DNA from: Demequina salsinemoris
GTDB taxonomy: Bacteria; Actinomycetota; Actinomycetes; Actinomycetales; Demequinaceae
NCBI RefSeq assembly: GCF_000974805.1
Contig: NZ_BBQZ01000003.1
Coordinates: 1 to 64,000, forward strand
Reading direction: 5' to 3'
DNA length: 64,000 bases
Position numbers and translations under genes: made by a program. The notes below the pieces were generated by a model. It worked only from the letters and a program-made list of their open reading frames with translations, had not been told where the DNA came from and searched no databases. Shown here in pieces: positions 27,336 through 35,997 of this stretch (the first letter of the stretch is position 1; the number at the start of each line of letters is the position of its first letter).

Positions 27336-27445
27336 TGGTGGAGCGTGCGGGCACGTCGCCACGGTCCCGTGCGTTGACAAGGTGGCGTCTCCAGCCCGAC
27401 GGAAGGTCCGATCGCATGGCGATGGTTCATGACTCACGTAGGACC

Positions 27446-27472
27446 TACGGCTCCGTAACTTACGGCTCCGTA
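27446..27472 (+). promoter_or_regulatory. Tandem palindromic operators upstream of the acyl-CoA ligase
   Basis: TACGGCTCCGTA at 27446-27457 and again at 27461-27472, period 15 bp, directly upstream of the -10 TAGCAT (27476-27481). TACGG-NN-CCGTA palindromes are typical TetR-type sites near fatty-acid genes in actinobacteria; the binder is not identified. Confidence 0.55.
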
Positions 27473-27487
27473 GGTTAGCATTCTCAC

Positions 27488-29287
27488 ATGCAGAGCATGA
27501 TGACCTCCCCGAGCCTCGTCAGCGTCGACGAGCACCTGAACCTGACCGCGCTGCTCCGCGAGCGCGCCACCGCGAACCCCGCCGCGCCCTTCGCCGAGAT
27601 CAAGGACGATGCGGGCTCCTGGGTGCCCGTGTCGATCGGCGAGTTCGACGAGCGCGTGCGCGCCGTCGCCAAGGGTCTGATCGCGCTGGGCGTCGCCGCG
27701 GGCGACCGCGTCGGCATCATGGGGGACACGAGCATCGAGTGGTCCGTCATGGACTTCGCGGTGCTCGCCGCGGGCGGCGTCAACGTGCCGATCTACCCGT
27801 CGTCGTCGGCCAAGCAGTGCGAGTGGATCGTGGACGATGCGGGCATCGACTTCGTCGCCGCGCAGACCGAGCCCCAGCGGACGATGCTGGAGGAGCTCGA
27901 GGAGCCGCCGGTCGCGCTCACGCTCAGCCGCGAGGGCCTCGACGAGATCGCGGCGAAGGGAACGGCCGTCTCCGACGCCGACCTCGATGCCCGCACGGCC
28001 GACGTCGTCCTCGACGACCTCGCTTCGATCATCTACACGTCCGGGACCACGGGCCGTCCCAAGGGCGCGATGCTCACGCACGGCAACCTCGTCGTCCACT
28101 GCGCGAACATCGAGAAGGACCCCGACTTCGGCGTCTTCGTCCAGGGCGAGACCCGCGTGCTGCTGTTCCTGCCGCTCGCGCACGTGTTCGCGCGCCTCGC
28201 GATGGTCCTCGCGATGCAGTCGGGCGCGGTCATCGGCTACGCGCCGAACCACAAGACGCTCGCCGCGGACCTCGCGTCCTTCAAGCCGACGTGGATGCCG
28301 CTCGTGCCGCGCGTGCTCGAGACCATCTACAACCGTGCCGACGCCGCTCAGACCGGCATCAAGAAGAAGATCTTCCGCTGGTCCGCCTGGGTGGCGCGCA
28401 AGGTGTCGATGGCGCAGGAGAGGGGTGGCCACGGCATCGTCCTCAAGGCGCAGTACGCGATCGCGAACGCCCTGGTGCTGAAGAAGATCCGCCACCTCAT
28501 GGGCGGCGAGCTCGGCTTCGTCCTCGCGGGCGGCGCGAAGCTCACGCCGCAGATCGGCCACTTCTTCCGCGGCCTCGGCGTCACCGTGATGCAGGGCTAC
28601 GGCCTCACCGAGACCACCGCCGCCCACATGGGCACCCCCGCCACCAACCAGATCATGGGCACCGTCGGTCACCCGATCGCGGGCTGCGACGTCATGATGG
28701 CCGAGGACGGCGAGATCCTCGTGCGCGGCATCAACGTCTTCAAGGGCTACTGGAACGCGCCCGATGCGACGGCCGCCGTCATGCAGGATGGCTGGTTCGC
28801 CACGGGCGACCTGGGCGAGATCCAGGACGGCGCGCTCACGATCACGGGCCGCAAGAAGGAGCTGCTCGTGCTGTCGTCGGGCAAGAACATCCAGCCCGCG
28901 GTGCTCGAGGACTCGATCAGGTCGCACCCCGCGATCCAGGACTCGGTCGTGATCGGCGACGGTCGCCACTTCGTGTCCGCGGTCGTCGCGCTCGACCCGG
29001 TGCTGCTGCCCGCGTGGCTCAAGTCCCACGACCTGCCGGACATGTGCCTCGAGGACGCCTCGCGCAACGAGCGCGTGCGCGAGCTCATCGGCCGTGCGAT
29101 CTCGAACGCGAACGAGCACGTGTCGCGCGCCGAGGCCATCCGCGAGTTCCGCATCCTGCCGCGCGAGTTCACCGAGGCCCGCGAGGAGCTCACCGCGTCG
29201 CTCAAGGTGCGCCGCAACAACGTGATCGAGCACTTCTCGGACGTCATCGAGTCGATCTACGCGGGAGCAAAGCCCGCGCAGGCGTAG
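27488..29287 (+). CDS. fadD: Long-chain fatty acid-CoA ligase (AMP-forming)
   Basis: A 599-residue adenylate-forming enzyme that activates fatty acids to acyl-CoA. The AMP-binding P-loop is SIIYTSGTTGRPKGAMLTHGN (cut here to its core), with later motifs GYGLTETTAAHMGTP, DGWFATGDLGEI and ITGRKKELLVLSSGKNI. Length and the insertion after the P-loop fit long-chain (FAA/bubblegum-like) ligases. The ATG sits 6 nt after TAGCAT, so it is probably leaderless, and is preceded by tandem operators. The adjacent TetR at 29292 is convergent. Confidence 0.92.
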   Translation: MQSMMTSPSLVSVDEHLNLTALLRERATANPAAPFAEIKDDAGSWVPVSIGEFDERVRAVAKGLIALGVAAGDRVGIMGDTSIEWSVMDFAVLAAGGVNVPIYPSSSAKQCEWIVDDAGIDFVAAQTEPQRTMLEELEEPPVALTLSREGLDEIAAKGTAVSDADLDARTADVVLDDLASIIYTSGTTGRPKGAMLTHGNLVVHCANIEKDPDFGVFVQGETRVLLFLPLAHVFARLAMVLAMQSGAVIGYAPNHKTLAADLASFKPTWMPLVPRVLETIYNRADAAQTGIKKKIFRWSAWVARKVSMAQERGGHGIVLKAQYAIANALVLKKIRHLMGGELGFVLAGGAKLTPQIGHFFRGLGVTVMQGYGLTETTAAHMGTPATNQIMGTVGHPIAGCDVMMAEDGEILVRGINVFKGYWNAPDATAAVMQDGWFATGDLGEIQDGALTITGRKKELLVLSSGKNIQPAVLEDSIRSHPAIQDSVVIGDGRHFVSAVVALDPVLLPAWLKSHDLPDMCLEDASRNERVRELIGRAISNANEHVSRAEAIREFRILPREFTEAREELTASLKVRRNNVIEHFSDVIESIYAGAKPAQA

Positions 29288-29291
29288 GCCC

Positions 29292-29921
29292 TCAGCGCCG
29301 CAGCGCCTCCGGGAGGATCGGCGCTGCGGTGGTCATCGCGACCAGCGCGTCCGTCGAGTCGCCCCACAGGCAGCCGAGCAGCTCGCGAGCGTCGTCGTCC
29401 GAGTCCGCGATGTCGGGCAGCCGCATCGCCATGCCCGTGTTGATGAGCATCCCGGTGGCGAGGAAGTGGCTCGCGACCTCGGGTCCGAGCCCGGCCTCGT
29501 CGCGCGCGAAGCGGTAGATGTCCAGGTAGCGCTCGCGGATGAGCGGCCCGACGCGCGGGTCGTGGCCGAGCGTGAAGGCGTGCATCATCGTGAGCAGCGT
29601 GCCGCGGTCGGCGATGAGGTCCACGTACGAGCGCCCGAGCGCCGCGAGCCGCTCGACGACCGTCTCCTCGCCGTCGAGCTCCGCGATGGCGGCGCGGAAC
29701 GTGTCGATGACGCGCTCGCATGCGCGCTCGGTCGCGGCGATGAAGAGCTCCTGCTTGGAGCCGAACATGCGCACCACATAGGCCTGGGAGACGCCGGCGA
29801 CCTTCGCGATCGCGTCCGTGGTCCCTCCTGCGAAACCGCGCTCCCCGAAGACGTCGGAGGCGGCGGCGAGGATCTGCTCGCGGCGATCCTCCGAGGTAAG
29901 GCGCTCATTCGTGGCAGACAT
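29292..29921 (-). CDS. TetR family regulator of the adjacent MFS pump
   Basis: A 209-residue repressor: TetR helix-turn-helix at about residues 12-58 (AAASDVFGERGFAGGTTDAI, AGVSQAYVVRMFGSKQELF) and a helical ligand domain. It is divergent from the MFS gene at 30000 and shares with it a region holding two identical 16-bp repeats. The -10 TAACAT lies 6 nt upstream of the ATG (leaderless) and overlaps the first repeat, consistent with autorepression. Confidence 0.92.
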   Translation of the reverse strand: MSATNERLTSEDRREQILAAASDVFGERGFAGGTTDAIAKVAGVSQAYVVRMFGSKQELFIAATERACERVIDTFRAAIAELDGEETVVERLAALGRSYVDLIADRGTLLTMMHAFTLGHDPRVGPLIRERYLDIYRFARDEAGLGPEVASHFLATGMLINTGMAMRLPDIADSDDDARELLGCLWGDSTDALVAMTTAAPILPEALRR

Positions 29922-29929
29922 GTTGACAT

Positions 29930-29978
29930 GTTATCAGCCGATTACTACCTTGGGCCGTGGAAGTTATCAGCCGATTAC
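29930..29978. promoter_or_regulatory. Duplicated TetR operator
   Basis: GTTATCAGCCGATTAC at 29930-29945 and 29963-29978, identical, 33 bp apart (three helical turns). Each is an imperfect palindrome GTnATCnGCnGATnAC. It lies between the TetR and MFS genes. Confidence 0.75.
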
Positions 29979-29999
29979 AACTAGCCCGGAAGGCTGCTC

Positions 30000-31445
30000 A
30001 TGACCACCACCCGCAAGGTCCCCCTAGGGATCGTGATCGCCGCCGTCTCGGTGCCGGTCTTCATGGCCTCGCTCGACAACCTCGTCGTCACCAACGCGCT
30101 GCCCGTGATGCAGGCAGACCTCGGCGCCAGCATCGAGGAGCTCCAGTGGTTCCTCAACGCGTACTCGCTCGCCTTCGCGAGCCTCATCCTCATGGCGGTC
30201 GCGCTCGGCGACAGGCTCGGGCGCAAGCGCGTGTTCCTGTCCGGCATCGTCATCTTCACCCTCGCGTCGGTGGCCGCGGCGCTCGCCACCACCCCCGAGG
30301 CGCTCATCGCAGCCCGCGTGGTCCAGGGCGCCGGGGGAGCGGCCGTCCTCCCACTGTCCCTCGCGCTGCTCGCGGGCGCCGTCCCCGACAGGCTGCGCGC
30401 CGCGGCGATCGGCATCTGGGGCGGCGTCGCGGGCCTGGGCGTCGCGCTCGGCCCGCTCATCGGCGGCGCCGTGGTCGAGGGGCTCACCTGGCACGCGATC
30501 TTCTGGCTCAACGTGCCGATCGGCGTCGTCGCCCTCGCGCTCGGCGCGTGGTCGCTGCCCGAGGCGCGTGGCGCCAAGGCGCGTCTGGACCTCACGGGTC
30601 TCGCGCTCGCGGTGACAGGCGTGTTCGCCCTGGTGTTCGGCATCGTCCGCGGCAACGACGCGGGCTGGACCTCGACCGAGGTGCTCGCAGGGCTCATCGG
30701 CGGAGGCGTGCTCCTGATCGCCTTCGTCGCATGGGAGGCACGCACCCGCGATCCGCTCATGCCGCTCGGACTGTTCCGCGACCGCAGCTTCTCGGCCGCG
30801 AACGCGGTGGCCGTGCTGTTCAGCATCGGCATCTTCGGCGCGATCTTCATCCTCATCCAGTTCATGCAGGTGGTGCAGGGGGAGTCGCCGCTCGCGGCGG
30901 GCGTGAAGACGATGCCGTGGACGATGGCGCCGCTGATCGTCGCCCCGCTGTCGGGCCTCATCGCGCCGAAGGTCGGCACCCGGGTGCTGATCGTCGCCGG
31001 GACGATGCTCCAGGCCGTCGGTCTCGCGTGGTTCGCCTTGGTCCTTGCGCCCGACGTCGCCTACGCCACGATGGTGCCCGGCTTCGTCGCCGCGGGGGTG
31101 GGCATGGGCCTCGTGTTCGCTCCGTCGGCCACGGCGGTGCTCGCGAACATGGCGCCGCACGATCACGCGAAGGCCTCAGGCACCAACTCGACGCTCAGGG
31201 AGATCGGCGTGGCGCTCGGCGTCGCGATCCTCACCGCTGTCTTCACCGGCGCGGGCGGCGACTTCACCCCCAACGAGTACACGGACGCGGCCGTGCCCGC
31301 GCTGTGGGTCGGGGTCGGCTTCCTCCTGCTCGCGACCCTCGCGGGGCTCGCGCTGCCCGAGGGCAAGGGGACGCCCACCGAACCTCAGCCCGCGCCCGCA
31401 TCGTCCAGGGGCGAGGAGGAGCCCGCCCTCGTGACCGCCGGCTGA
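30000..31445 (+). CDS. MFS multidrug efflux transporter (DHA2, EmrB/QacA-like)
   Basis: A 481-residue, about 14-segment proton-driven exporter. Motif A appears as ALGDRLGRKRVFLSG after segment 2, and the N-terminal MASLDNLVVTNALPVMQADLGASIEELQW (opening) is typical of DHA2 pumps, including the acidic residue in segment 1. The C-terminal tail is long and variable and includes a decamer (31397). GGAAGG precedes the ATG. Controlled by the divergent TetR through the paired operators. Confidence 0.93.
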   Translation: MTTTRKVPLGIVIAAVSVPVFMASLDNLVVTNALPVMQADLGASIEELQWFLNAYSLAFASLILMAVALGDRLGRKRVFLSGIVIFTLASVAAALATTPEALIAARVVQGAGGAAVLPLSLALLAGAVPDRLRAAAIGIWGGVAGLGVALGPLIGGAVVEGLTWHAIFWLNVPIGVVALALGAWSLPEARGAKARLDLTGLALAVTGVFALVFGIVRGNDAGWTSTEVLAGLIGGGVLLIAFVAWEARTRDPLMPLGLFRDRSFSAANAVAVLFSIGIFGAIFILIQFMQVVQGESPLAAGVKTMPWTMAPLIVAPLSGLIAPKVGTRVLIVAGTMLQAVGLAWFALVLAPDVAYATMVPGFVAAGVGMGLVFAPSATAVLANMAPHDHAKASGTNSTLREIGVALGVAILTAVFTGAGGDFTPNEYTDAAVPALWVGVGFLLLATLAGLALPEGKGTPTEPQPAPASSRGEEEPALVTAG

Positions 31446-31460
31446 CGCATCGTCCCTGGC

Positions 31461-31495
31461 TGGGCGGGGCGGGGGACCAACCCTCGCCCCGCCCA
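31461..31495 (+). terminator. Intrinsic terminator of the MFS gene
   Basis: TGGGCGGGGCG / CGCCCCGCCCA, 11-bp perfect stem with a 13-nt loop, 15 bp after the stop. Confidence 0.75.
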
Positions 31496-31557
31496 CCTGT
31501 GCGTCGTACCCTGAAATCTCCGCGCGAACCCGGACAAGCGCGGTGAAGGAGCCGGCT

Positions 31558-32538
31558 ATGCCCGAACTCGCGATCGAGACCTCGGGTCTCACCAAGATCT
31601 ACGGCAAGCAGCGCGCCGTCGACGGCATCGACCTGGCCATCCCCAGCGGCGGCGTCCACGGCTTCCTCGGCCCCAACGGGGCCGGGAAGACCACGACCAT
31701 CCGCATGCTCGCCACACTGATCCGCCCCGACGCGGGCTCGGCACGGGTGCTCGGGCACGACATCGTCCGCGCCTCCGATGAGGTCCGCTCGTGCGTCGCG
31801 CTGACAGGGCAGTTCGCGTCGGTTGACGAGGATCTCAGCGGCCGCGAGAACTTGCGGCTGCTCGCGAAGCTCTACGGCTTCCGCGGCAAGGCGGCGACCG
31901 CGCGGGCCGACGAGCTGCTCGGCGCGTTCGGGCTCGAGGCTGCCGCCGACCGGCAGGTCAAGAAGTATTCGGGCGGCATGCGCAGACGCATCGACATCGC
32001 CGCGTCGCTGGTCGTGACGCCCGAGCTGCTGTTCCTCGACGAGCCCACCACGGGACTCGACCCTCGCAGTCGGATCGAGGTGTGGGACATCGTGCGCGCG
32101 CTCGTCGCGCACGGGACGACGGTGATGCTCACGACGCAGTACCTGGACGAGGCCGACCAGCTGGCGGGGCGGATCTCAGTGATCGACTCGGGGCGCATCA
32201 TCGCGGAGGGGGCGTCGAGCGAGCTCAAGGCCTCCGTCGGGTCGGGGTCGCTGCACGTGCGCGTCATGCACCGCGCCGACCTCGCCTCGGTGCGCGAGAT
32301 TCTGGTGCGCGAGCTCCAGATCGAGGTCGAGACCACGTCCGATCCTCACGGTCTCGTCGCGCCGCTCGAGGACCGGTCGCGTGTCACGGCGGCGCTCACC
32401 GCGATCGAGGGCTCGGGCCTCGAGCTCGCGCAGTTCTCGCTCGGCCAGCCGACGCTCGACGAGGTGTTCCTCGCCCTCACCGGGCACGCGGCGGACGGCT
32501 CCGACAGCGACCAGGCCCCCGAGGAGGTGGCGGCATGA
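31558..32538 (+). CDS. ABC exporter ATP-binding protein (DrrA-like)
   Basis: A 326-residue ATPase with Walker A GPNGAGKTT (about residue 40), signature YSGGMRRRIDIA, Walker B LLFLDEPTTGLD and switch TTQYLDEAD, where Gln replaces the usual His as in other DrrA-type proteins. The C-terminal extension (about 225-326) is typical of daunorubicin-resistance-type ATPases. The ATG at 31558 follows AAGGAG; GTG 31543 is rejected. Overlaps its permease by ATGA. Confidence 0.93.
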   Translation: MPELAIETSGLTKIYGKQRAVDGIDLAIPSGGVHGFLGPNGAGKTTTIRMLATLIRPDAGSARVLGHDIVRASDEVRSCVALTGQFASVDEDLSGRENLRLLAKLYGFRGKAATARADELLGAFGLEAAADRQVKKYSGGMRRRIDIAASLVVTPELLFLDEPTTGLDPRSRIEVWDIVRALVAHGTTVMLTTQYLDEADQLAGRISVIDSGRIIAEGASSELKASVGSGSLHVRVMHRADLASVREILVRELQIEVETTSDPHGLVAPLEDRSRVTAALTAIEGSGLELAQFSLGQPTLDEVFLALTGHAADGSDSDQAPEEVAA

Positions 32539-33377
32539 GCGCGACGTCCGCACCCGCATCGTCCCTGACGAAGGCGCCGACGATCGCCGAGGCCCTCACG
32601 TCGGGGACCAGGCCCCCACGTCCCACGCCGCTGTCGACGTCCGTGACGTTCGGCTGGCGGGCGCTGCTCAAGATCAAGCACGTGCCCGAGCAGCTGTTCG
32701 ACGTCACGGTCTTCCCCGTGATGATGACGCTGCTGTTCACGTACCTGTTCGGCGGCGCGCTCGCGGGCTCGGTGCAGGACTACATCGCGTACCTCGCTCC
32801 GGGCGTGCTCGTGCAGTCCGTGCTGTTCATCACGATGTACACGGGCACGACGCTCCGGACCGACATCGATCGCGGGGTGTTCGACCGCTTCCGGTCGCTG
32901 CCGATCTGGCGCCCGAGCGCGCTCGTGGGGATGCTGCTGGGCGACGCCGTGCGGTTCGCGGTCGCGTCCGGCATCACCGCGGCGGTGTGTCTCGCGATCG
33001 GCTGGCGGCCCGGGGGAGGCGTGGTCGGGGTCCTCGCGGGGATCGGGCTGGTGCTCGTGTTCGCCTTCGCGCTCGGCTGGATCTGGACGTTCCTGTCCAT
33101 GATCCTGCGCACGCCCGGCGCGATCATGGGCGTCGCGAGCTTCGTACTGATGCCGCTGCTGTTCGGATCGAACATCTTCGTCGATCCCTCGACGATGCCA
33201 GGCTGGCTGCAGGCCTGGGTCGAGGTGAATCCGGTGTCGCACCTGGTCACGGCGGTGCGAGCGCTCATGGATGGCACGCCGGTCGGCGCCGAGGCCGGGT
33301 GGTCGCTCATGTGGTCCGCGGGGCTCGTGGCCGTGTTCGGCTCGCTCACGATGTGGCGGTACCAGGATCCTCAGTGA
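32535..33377 (+). CDS. ABC-2 type permease (DrrB-like)
   Basis: A 280-residue membrane protein with about six spans, N-terminal tail rich in Ala/Thr/Pro, and the ABC-2 signature region (PEQLFDVTVFPVMMTLLFTYLFGG; GVFDRFRSLPIWRPSALVG). It partners the upstream ATPase to export a lipophilic compound or drug. Translation is coupled through ATGA. The decamer CGCATCGTCC lies in its variable N-terminus, encoding Ala-Ser-Ser. Confidence 0.92.
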   Translation: MSATSAPASSLTKAPTIAEALTSGTRPPRPTPLSTSVTFGWRALLKIKHVPEQLFDVTVFPVMMTLLFTYLFGGALAGSVQDYIAYLAPGVLVQSVLFITMYTGTTLRTDIDRGVFDRFRSLPIWRPSALVGMLLGDAVRFAVASGITAAVCLAIGWRPGGGVVGVLAGIGLVLVFAFALGWIWTFLSMILRTPGAIMGVASFVLMPLLFGSNIFVDPSTMPGWLQAWVEVNPVSHLVTAVRALMDGTPVGAEAGWSLMWSAGLVAVFGSLTMWRYQDPQ

Positions 33378-33444
33378 GGTCCACAGGTCCGCAGTAGGTT
33401 GAGTCCTGTCCAGGGCGGCGAGCGCCGCCTTCAAGGGGTGAAGC

Positions 33445-34395
33445 ATGGCGAGGACGATGACCCGCAGGGACGATGCGCGCTACAGGGCCGCGGAGGACGC
33501 GGTGTGGGACTCGCGCGGGCTCGCGCGCGAGGAGCGCTGGGTCGACGTCGACGCGCTCGGGCTCAGGGTCCGCGTGCAGGTCCACGGCGAGGGTCGGCCC
33601 GTGGTGTTCGTCCACGGCTCCCCGTCGGCGGGCGACGTGTTCGTGCCGCTCGTCGCGGAGCTGCCAGGCGTGAAGGCGATCATCATCGACCGGCCCGGCT
33701 GCGGCCTGAGCGACCCCCTCGACTACTCGGCGATGACGCCCGTGGATCTGGTCGAGGCGATCCGCTCGTACATGGACGTGGTGGTCGACGAGTTCGCGGA
33801 GGGCCGCGCGGACGTCGTGGGCAGCTCCGCCGGCGGGATGGTGGCGCTGACGTACGCGGCGCAGCGTCCCGAGGCGATCCGCAGCGTCGTCCTCGAGGGG
33901 ATGCCCGCCGTCCGGCAGATGCGGCTGCCGTTCGAGATGCGGATGGCGACCCTCGCGCCCGTGGCCGCCGCGGTCGTGCGACGGGGAGTGCGCGAGCGCG
34001 ACGTGAGGACGTCGTTCCGGCAGATGGGCCACGGCGCGACGCTCAGGGCGGGGACGATGCGCCAGGAGGACATCGATTGGCGCGTCGCCGTCGGCGACGC
34101 GAGCGACACGTTCCTGCACGACCTGCGGCTCCTGAACCGGGCGGCGAGCTGGCGGGGGCCGAGGCCCGAATGGGCGGCGGGACCGCAGACGCTGTCGTCC
34201 GTGGCGGCACCCACCCTGTGGGTCGTCGGCGGAAGCGATCCGTTCGTGCCCACCGGGGGCGTCGCCGCGCTCGCGGACGCGATGCCGCGCGCGTCGGTCC
34301 ACGAGCGCGTGGGCGAGGGTCATCTTCCGTGGATCGACGACCCGTCGGGCCACGCGGAGCTGATCGCCCGATGGTGGGGCTCGCTCGAGCAGTGA
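33445..34395 (+). CDS. Alpha/beta hydrolase (paralogue A)
   Basis: A 316-residue alpha/beta-hydrolase-fold enzyme. Oxyanion strand VFVHGSPSAGDVF, DRPGCGLSDPL, nucleophile elbow VVGSSAGGMVAL (Ser), and late catalytic Asp/His in GGSDPFVP and GEGHLPWIDDPSG. Substrate unknown. It is clearly related to the hydrolase at 35012 (same EERWV...GEGRPVVFVHG start and same elbow context), separated by one small membrane protein gene. AAGGGGTGAAGC gives the ribosome site. Confidence 0.88.
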   Translation: MARTMTRRDDARYRAAEDAVWDSRGLAREERWVDVDALGLRVRVQVHGEGRPVVFVHGSPSAGDVFVPLVAELPGVKAIIIDRPGCGLSDPLDYSAMTPVDLVEAIRSYMDVVVDEFAEGRADVVGSSAGGMVALTYAAQRPEAIRSVVLEGMPAVRQMRLPFEMRMATLAPVAAAVVRRGVRERDVRTSFRQMGHGATLRAGTMRQEDIDWRVAVGDASDTFLHDLRLLNRAASWRGPRPEWAAGPQTLSSVAAPTLWVVGGSDPFVPTGGVAALADAMPRASVHERVGEGHLPWIDDPSGHAELIARWWGSLEQ

Positions 34396-34430
34396 GGGAG
34401 CCTGGGGCTGGGCGCGCGTAGGCTCGCCTC

Positions 34431-34952
34431 ATGTCCCTGGATTCCGTGGAGAGCCTGCTGCTGAAGGTCGACCGCTTCGCGGGCGGCCGTGACGCGCACA
34501 TCGTCATCCCCGAGGAGTCGCGCACGCATCCGAGGACGCGCCGCGCGTTCACGTGGATCATGTGGCTGCTCGTGTTCGAGCTGGTGCTCGGCTTCGGGGC
34601 CGTGGTGTTCGCCGTGTGGCGCTTCACCGAGGGCGAGGCGATCCCGTTCGCGGTGTGGATGCGCACGCTCGTGGTCCTCGCGATGACGGCGACCCTGTTC
34701 TACTTCGCGTGGCGCGCGATGCTCGGCTGGCGCTGGGCGTATCAGCGACTGCGCCTGTTCGCGCAGATCTTCCCCGTGATCACCCTGGTATTGGCCGCGA
34801 TCCCGGACCTGTACCCCGCATGGATGGTGACCGAGCAGATCATCTTCAGCCTCGTCATGATCGGCGTCGCCGACTTCCTCACGAGCGACCACATGCGCGC
34901 GGCGTACCGCAAGCCGGAGGCGGATCCCGCCGGGGAGGCCACGGCGTCGTAG
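34431..34952 (+). CDS. Small polytopic membrane protein of unknown function
   Basis: A 173-residue protein not recognised. It has a charged N-terminus of about 38 residues, then four predicted membrane helices (WIMWLLVFELVLGFGAVVFAV, MRTLVVLAMTATLFYFAW, LFAQIFPVITLVLAAI, MVTEQIIFSLVMIGVADFL) and a short polar tail. The ATG is exactly 6 nt after TAGGCT (leaderless). Position between two hydrolase paralogues suggests a shared duplication history rather than a shared pathway. Confidence 0.75.
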   Translation: MSLDSVESLLLKVDRFAGGRDAHIVIPEESRTHPRTRRAFTWIMWLLVFELVLGFGAVVFAVWRFTEGEAIPFAVWMRTLVVLAMTATLFYFAWRAMLGWRWAYQRLRLFAQIFPVITLVLAAIPDLYPAWMVTEQIIFSLVMIGVADFLTSDHMRAAYRKPEADPAGEATAS

Positions 34953-35011
34953 CCGATGTCCCGTCGACGGCGTGGAGTCCGGCCGTGCCGCCCACGCGCC
35001 ATACTCGAGGG

Positions 35012-35959
35012 GTGACCACCTCCGTCCATGTGCCTCGTGCCGCGCGCTTCCGCCAGGCCGAGGTGGCGATGTGGGCGAGCCGCGGCATGCGGCCCGAGGA
35101 GCGGTGGGTCCGCGTGCCAGGGCTCGACATCCGCGTGCGCGCGCTCGTGCACGGCGAGGGTCGCCCCGTGGTGTTCATCCATGGCACCGCGAAGGCCGCG
35201 GGCGTGTGGTCCCCGCTGGTCGAGCAGATGTCGGGGATCAGGGCGATCGTCCTCGACAGGCCAGGGTGCGGGCTGAGCGATCCGCTTCCCGACCTTCCGA
35301 ACGAGCCCCAGGCGGTGCGTCGCGCGATCGACGCCTACCTGTCCGCGATCATCGACGAGCTCGCCGACGGTCGCGCCGACCTGGTCGGCAACTCCGCGGG
35401 CGGCATGGTCGCTCTCACGTACGCCGCGATCCAGCCGTCCAAGGTGCGAACGGTCGTCGTCGAGGGTGTGCCGGCGGTCGAGGGCATGACGCTGCCGTTG
35501 CCGCTGCACGCGCCGAGGCTCACGACGCTGCAGCGCGTGATCGTGAACTACCGCCTGTCCGAGCGTGAGCTGAAGATGGCCTTCAGGCTCGTGGGCCACT
35601 GGGACATGGTCGCGACCCGCTGGATGCCGCAGCCGGACGTGGCCTGGCGCCTCGCGCTCGCGCGCCACACCGACACGTACCGCCACGAGATGGCGATGCT
35701 CGGCCAGACCGTGACCGCTGCGGGACCGCGACCCGGGTGGGCGACGTCGCTCGAGGAGCTTGCGTCGATCGAGGCTCCCGCGCTGTGGATCGTGGGGGAC
35801 AGGGACCCGTTCGCTCCCAAGGTCGGCATCGAGGCGTGGGCGTCGCGGATGAGGAGCTCGGAGCTGCACGTGATGCCCCGGCAGGGCCATGAGCCCTGGA
35901 TGGACGATGCGCCGGGCAACGCGGCGATGATCGCCGCCTGGTGGCGCGAGCAGGGGTAG
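35012..35959 (+). CDS. Alpha/beta hydrolase (paralogue B)
   Basis: A 315-residue paralogue of the hydrolase at 33445: VVFIHGTAKAAGVWSPL, DRPGCGLSDPLPDLP, nucleophile elbow LVGNSAGGMVALTYAA, Asp in VGDRDPFAPK and His in RQGHEPWMDD. The GTG at 35012 is chosen because CATACT ends 6 nt upstream (leaderless). The tail includes a decamer copy encoding MDDA. Substrate unknown. Confidence 0.87.
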   Translation: MTTSVHVPRAARFRQAEVAMWASRGMRPEERWVRVPGLDIRVRALVHGEGRPVVFIHGTAKAAGVWSPLVEQMSGIRAIVLDRPGCGLSDPLPDLPNEPQAVRRAIDAYLSAIIDELADGRADLVGNSAGGMVALTYAAIQPSKVRTVVVEGVPAVEGMTLPLPLHAPRLTTLQRVIVNYRLSERELKMAFRLVGHWDMVATRWMPQPDVAWRLALARHTDTYRHEMAMLGQTVTAAGPRPGWATSLEELASIEAPALWIVGDRDPFAPKVGIEAWASRMRSSELHVMPRQGHEPWMDDAPGNAAMIAAWWREQG

Positions 35960-35997
35960 GCGGGAAGCCCACGGCTCGCCCGCGGGTTGGAGTGGTC

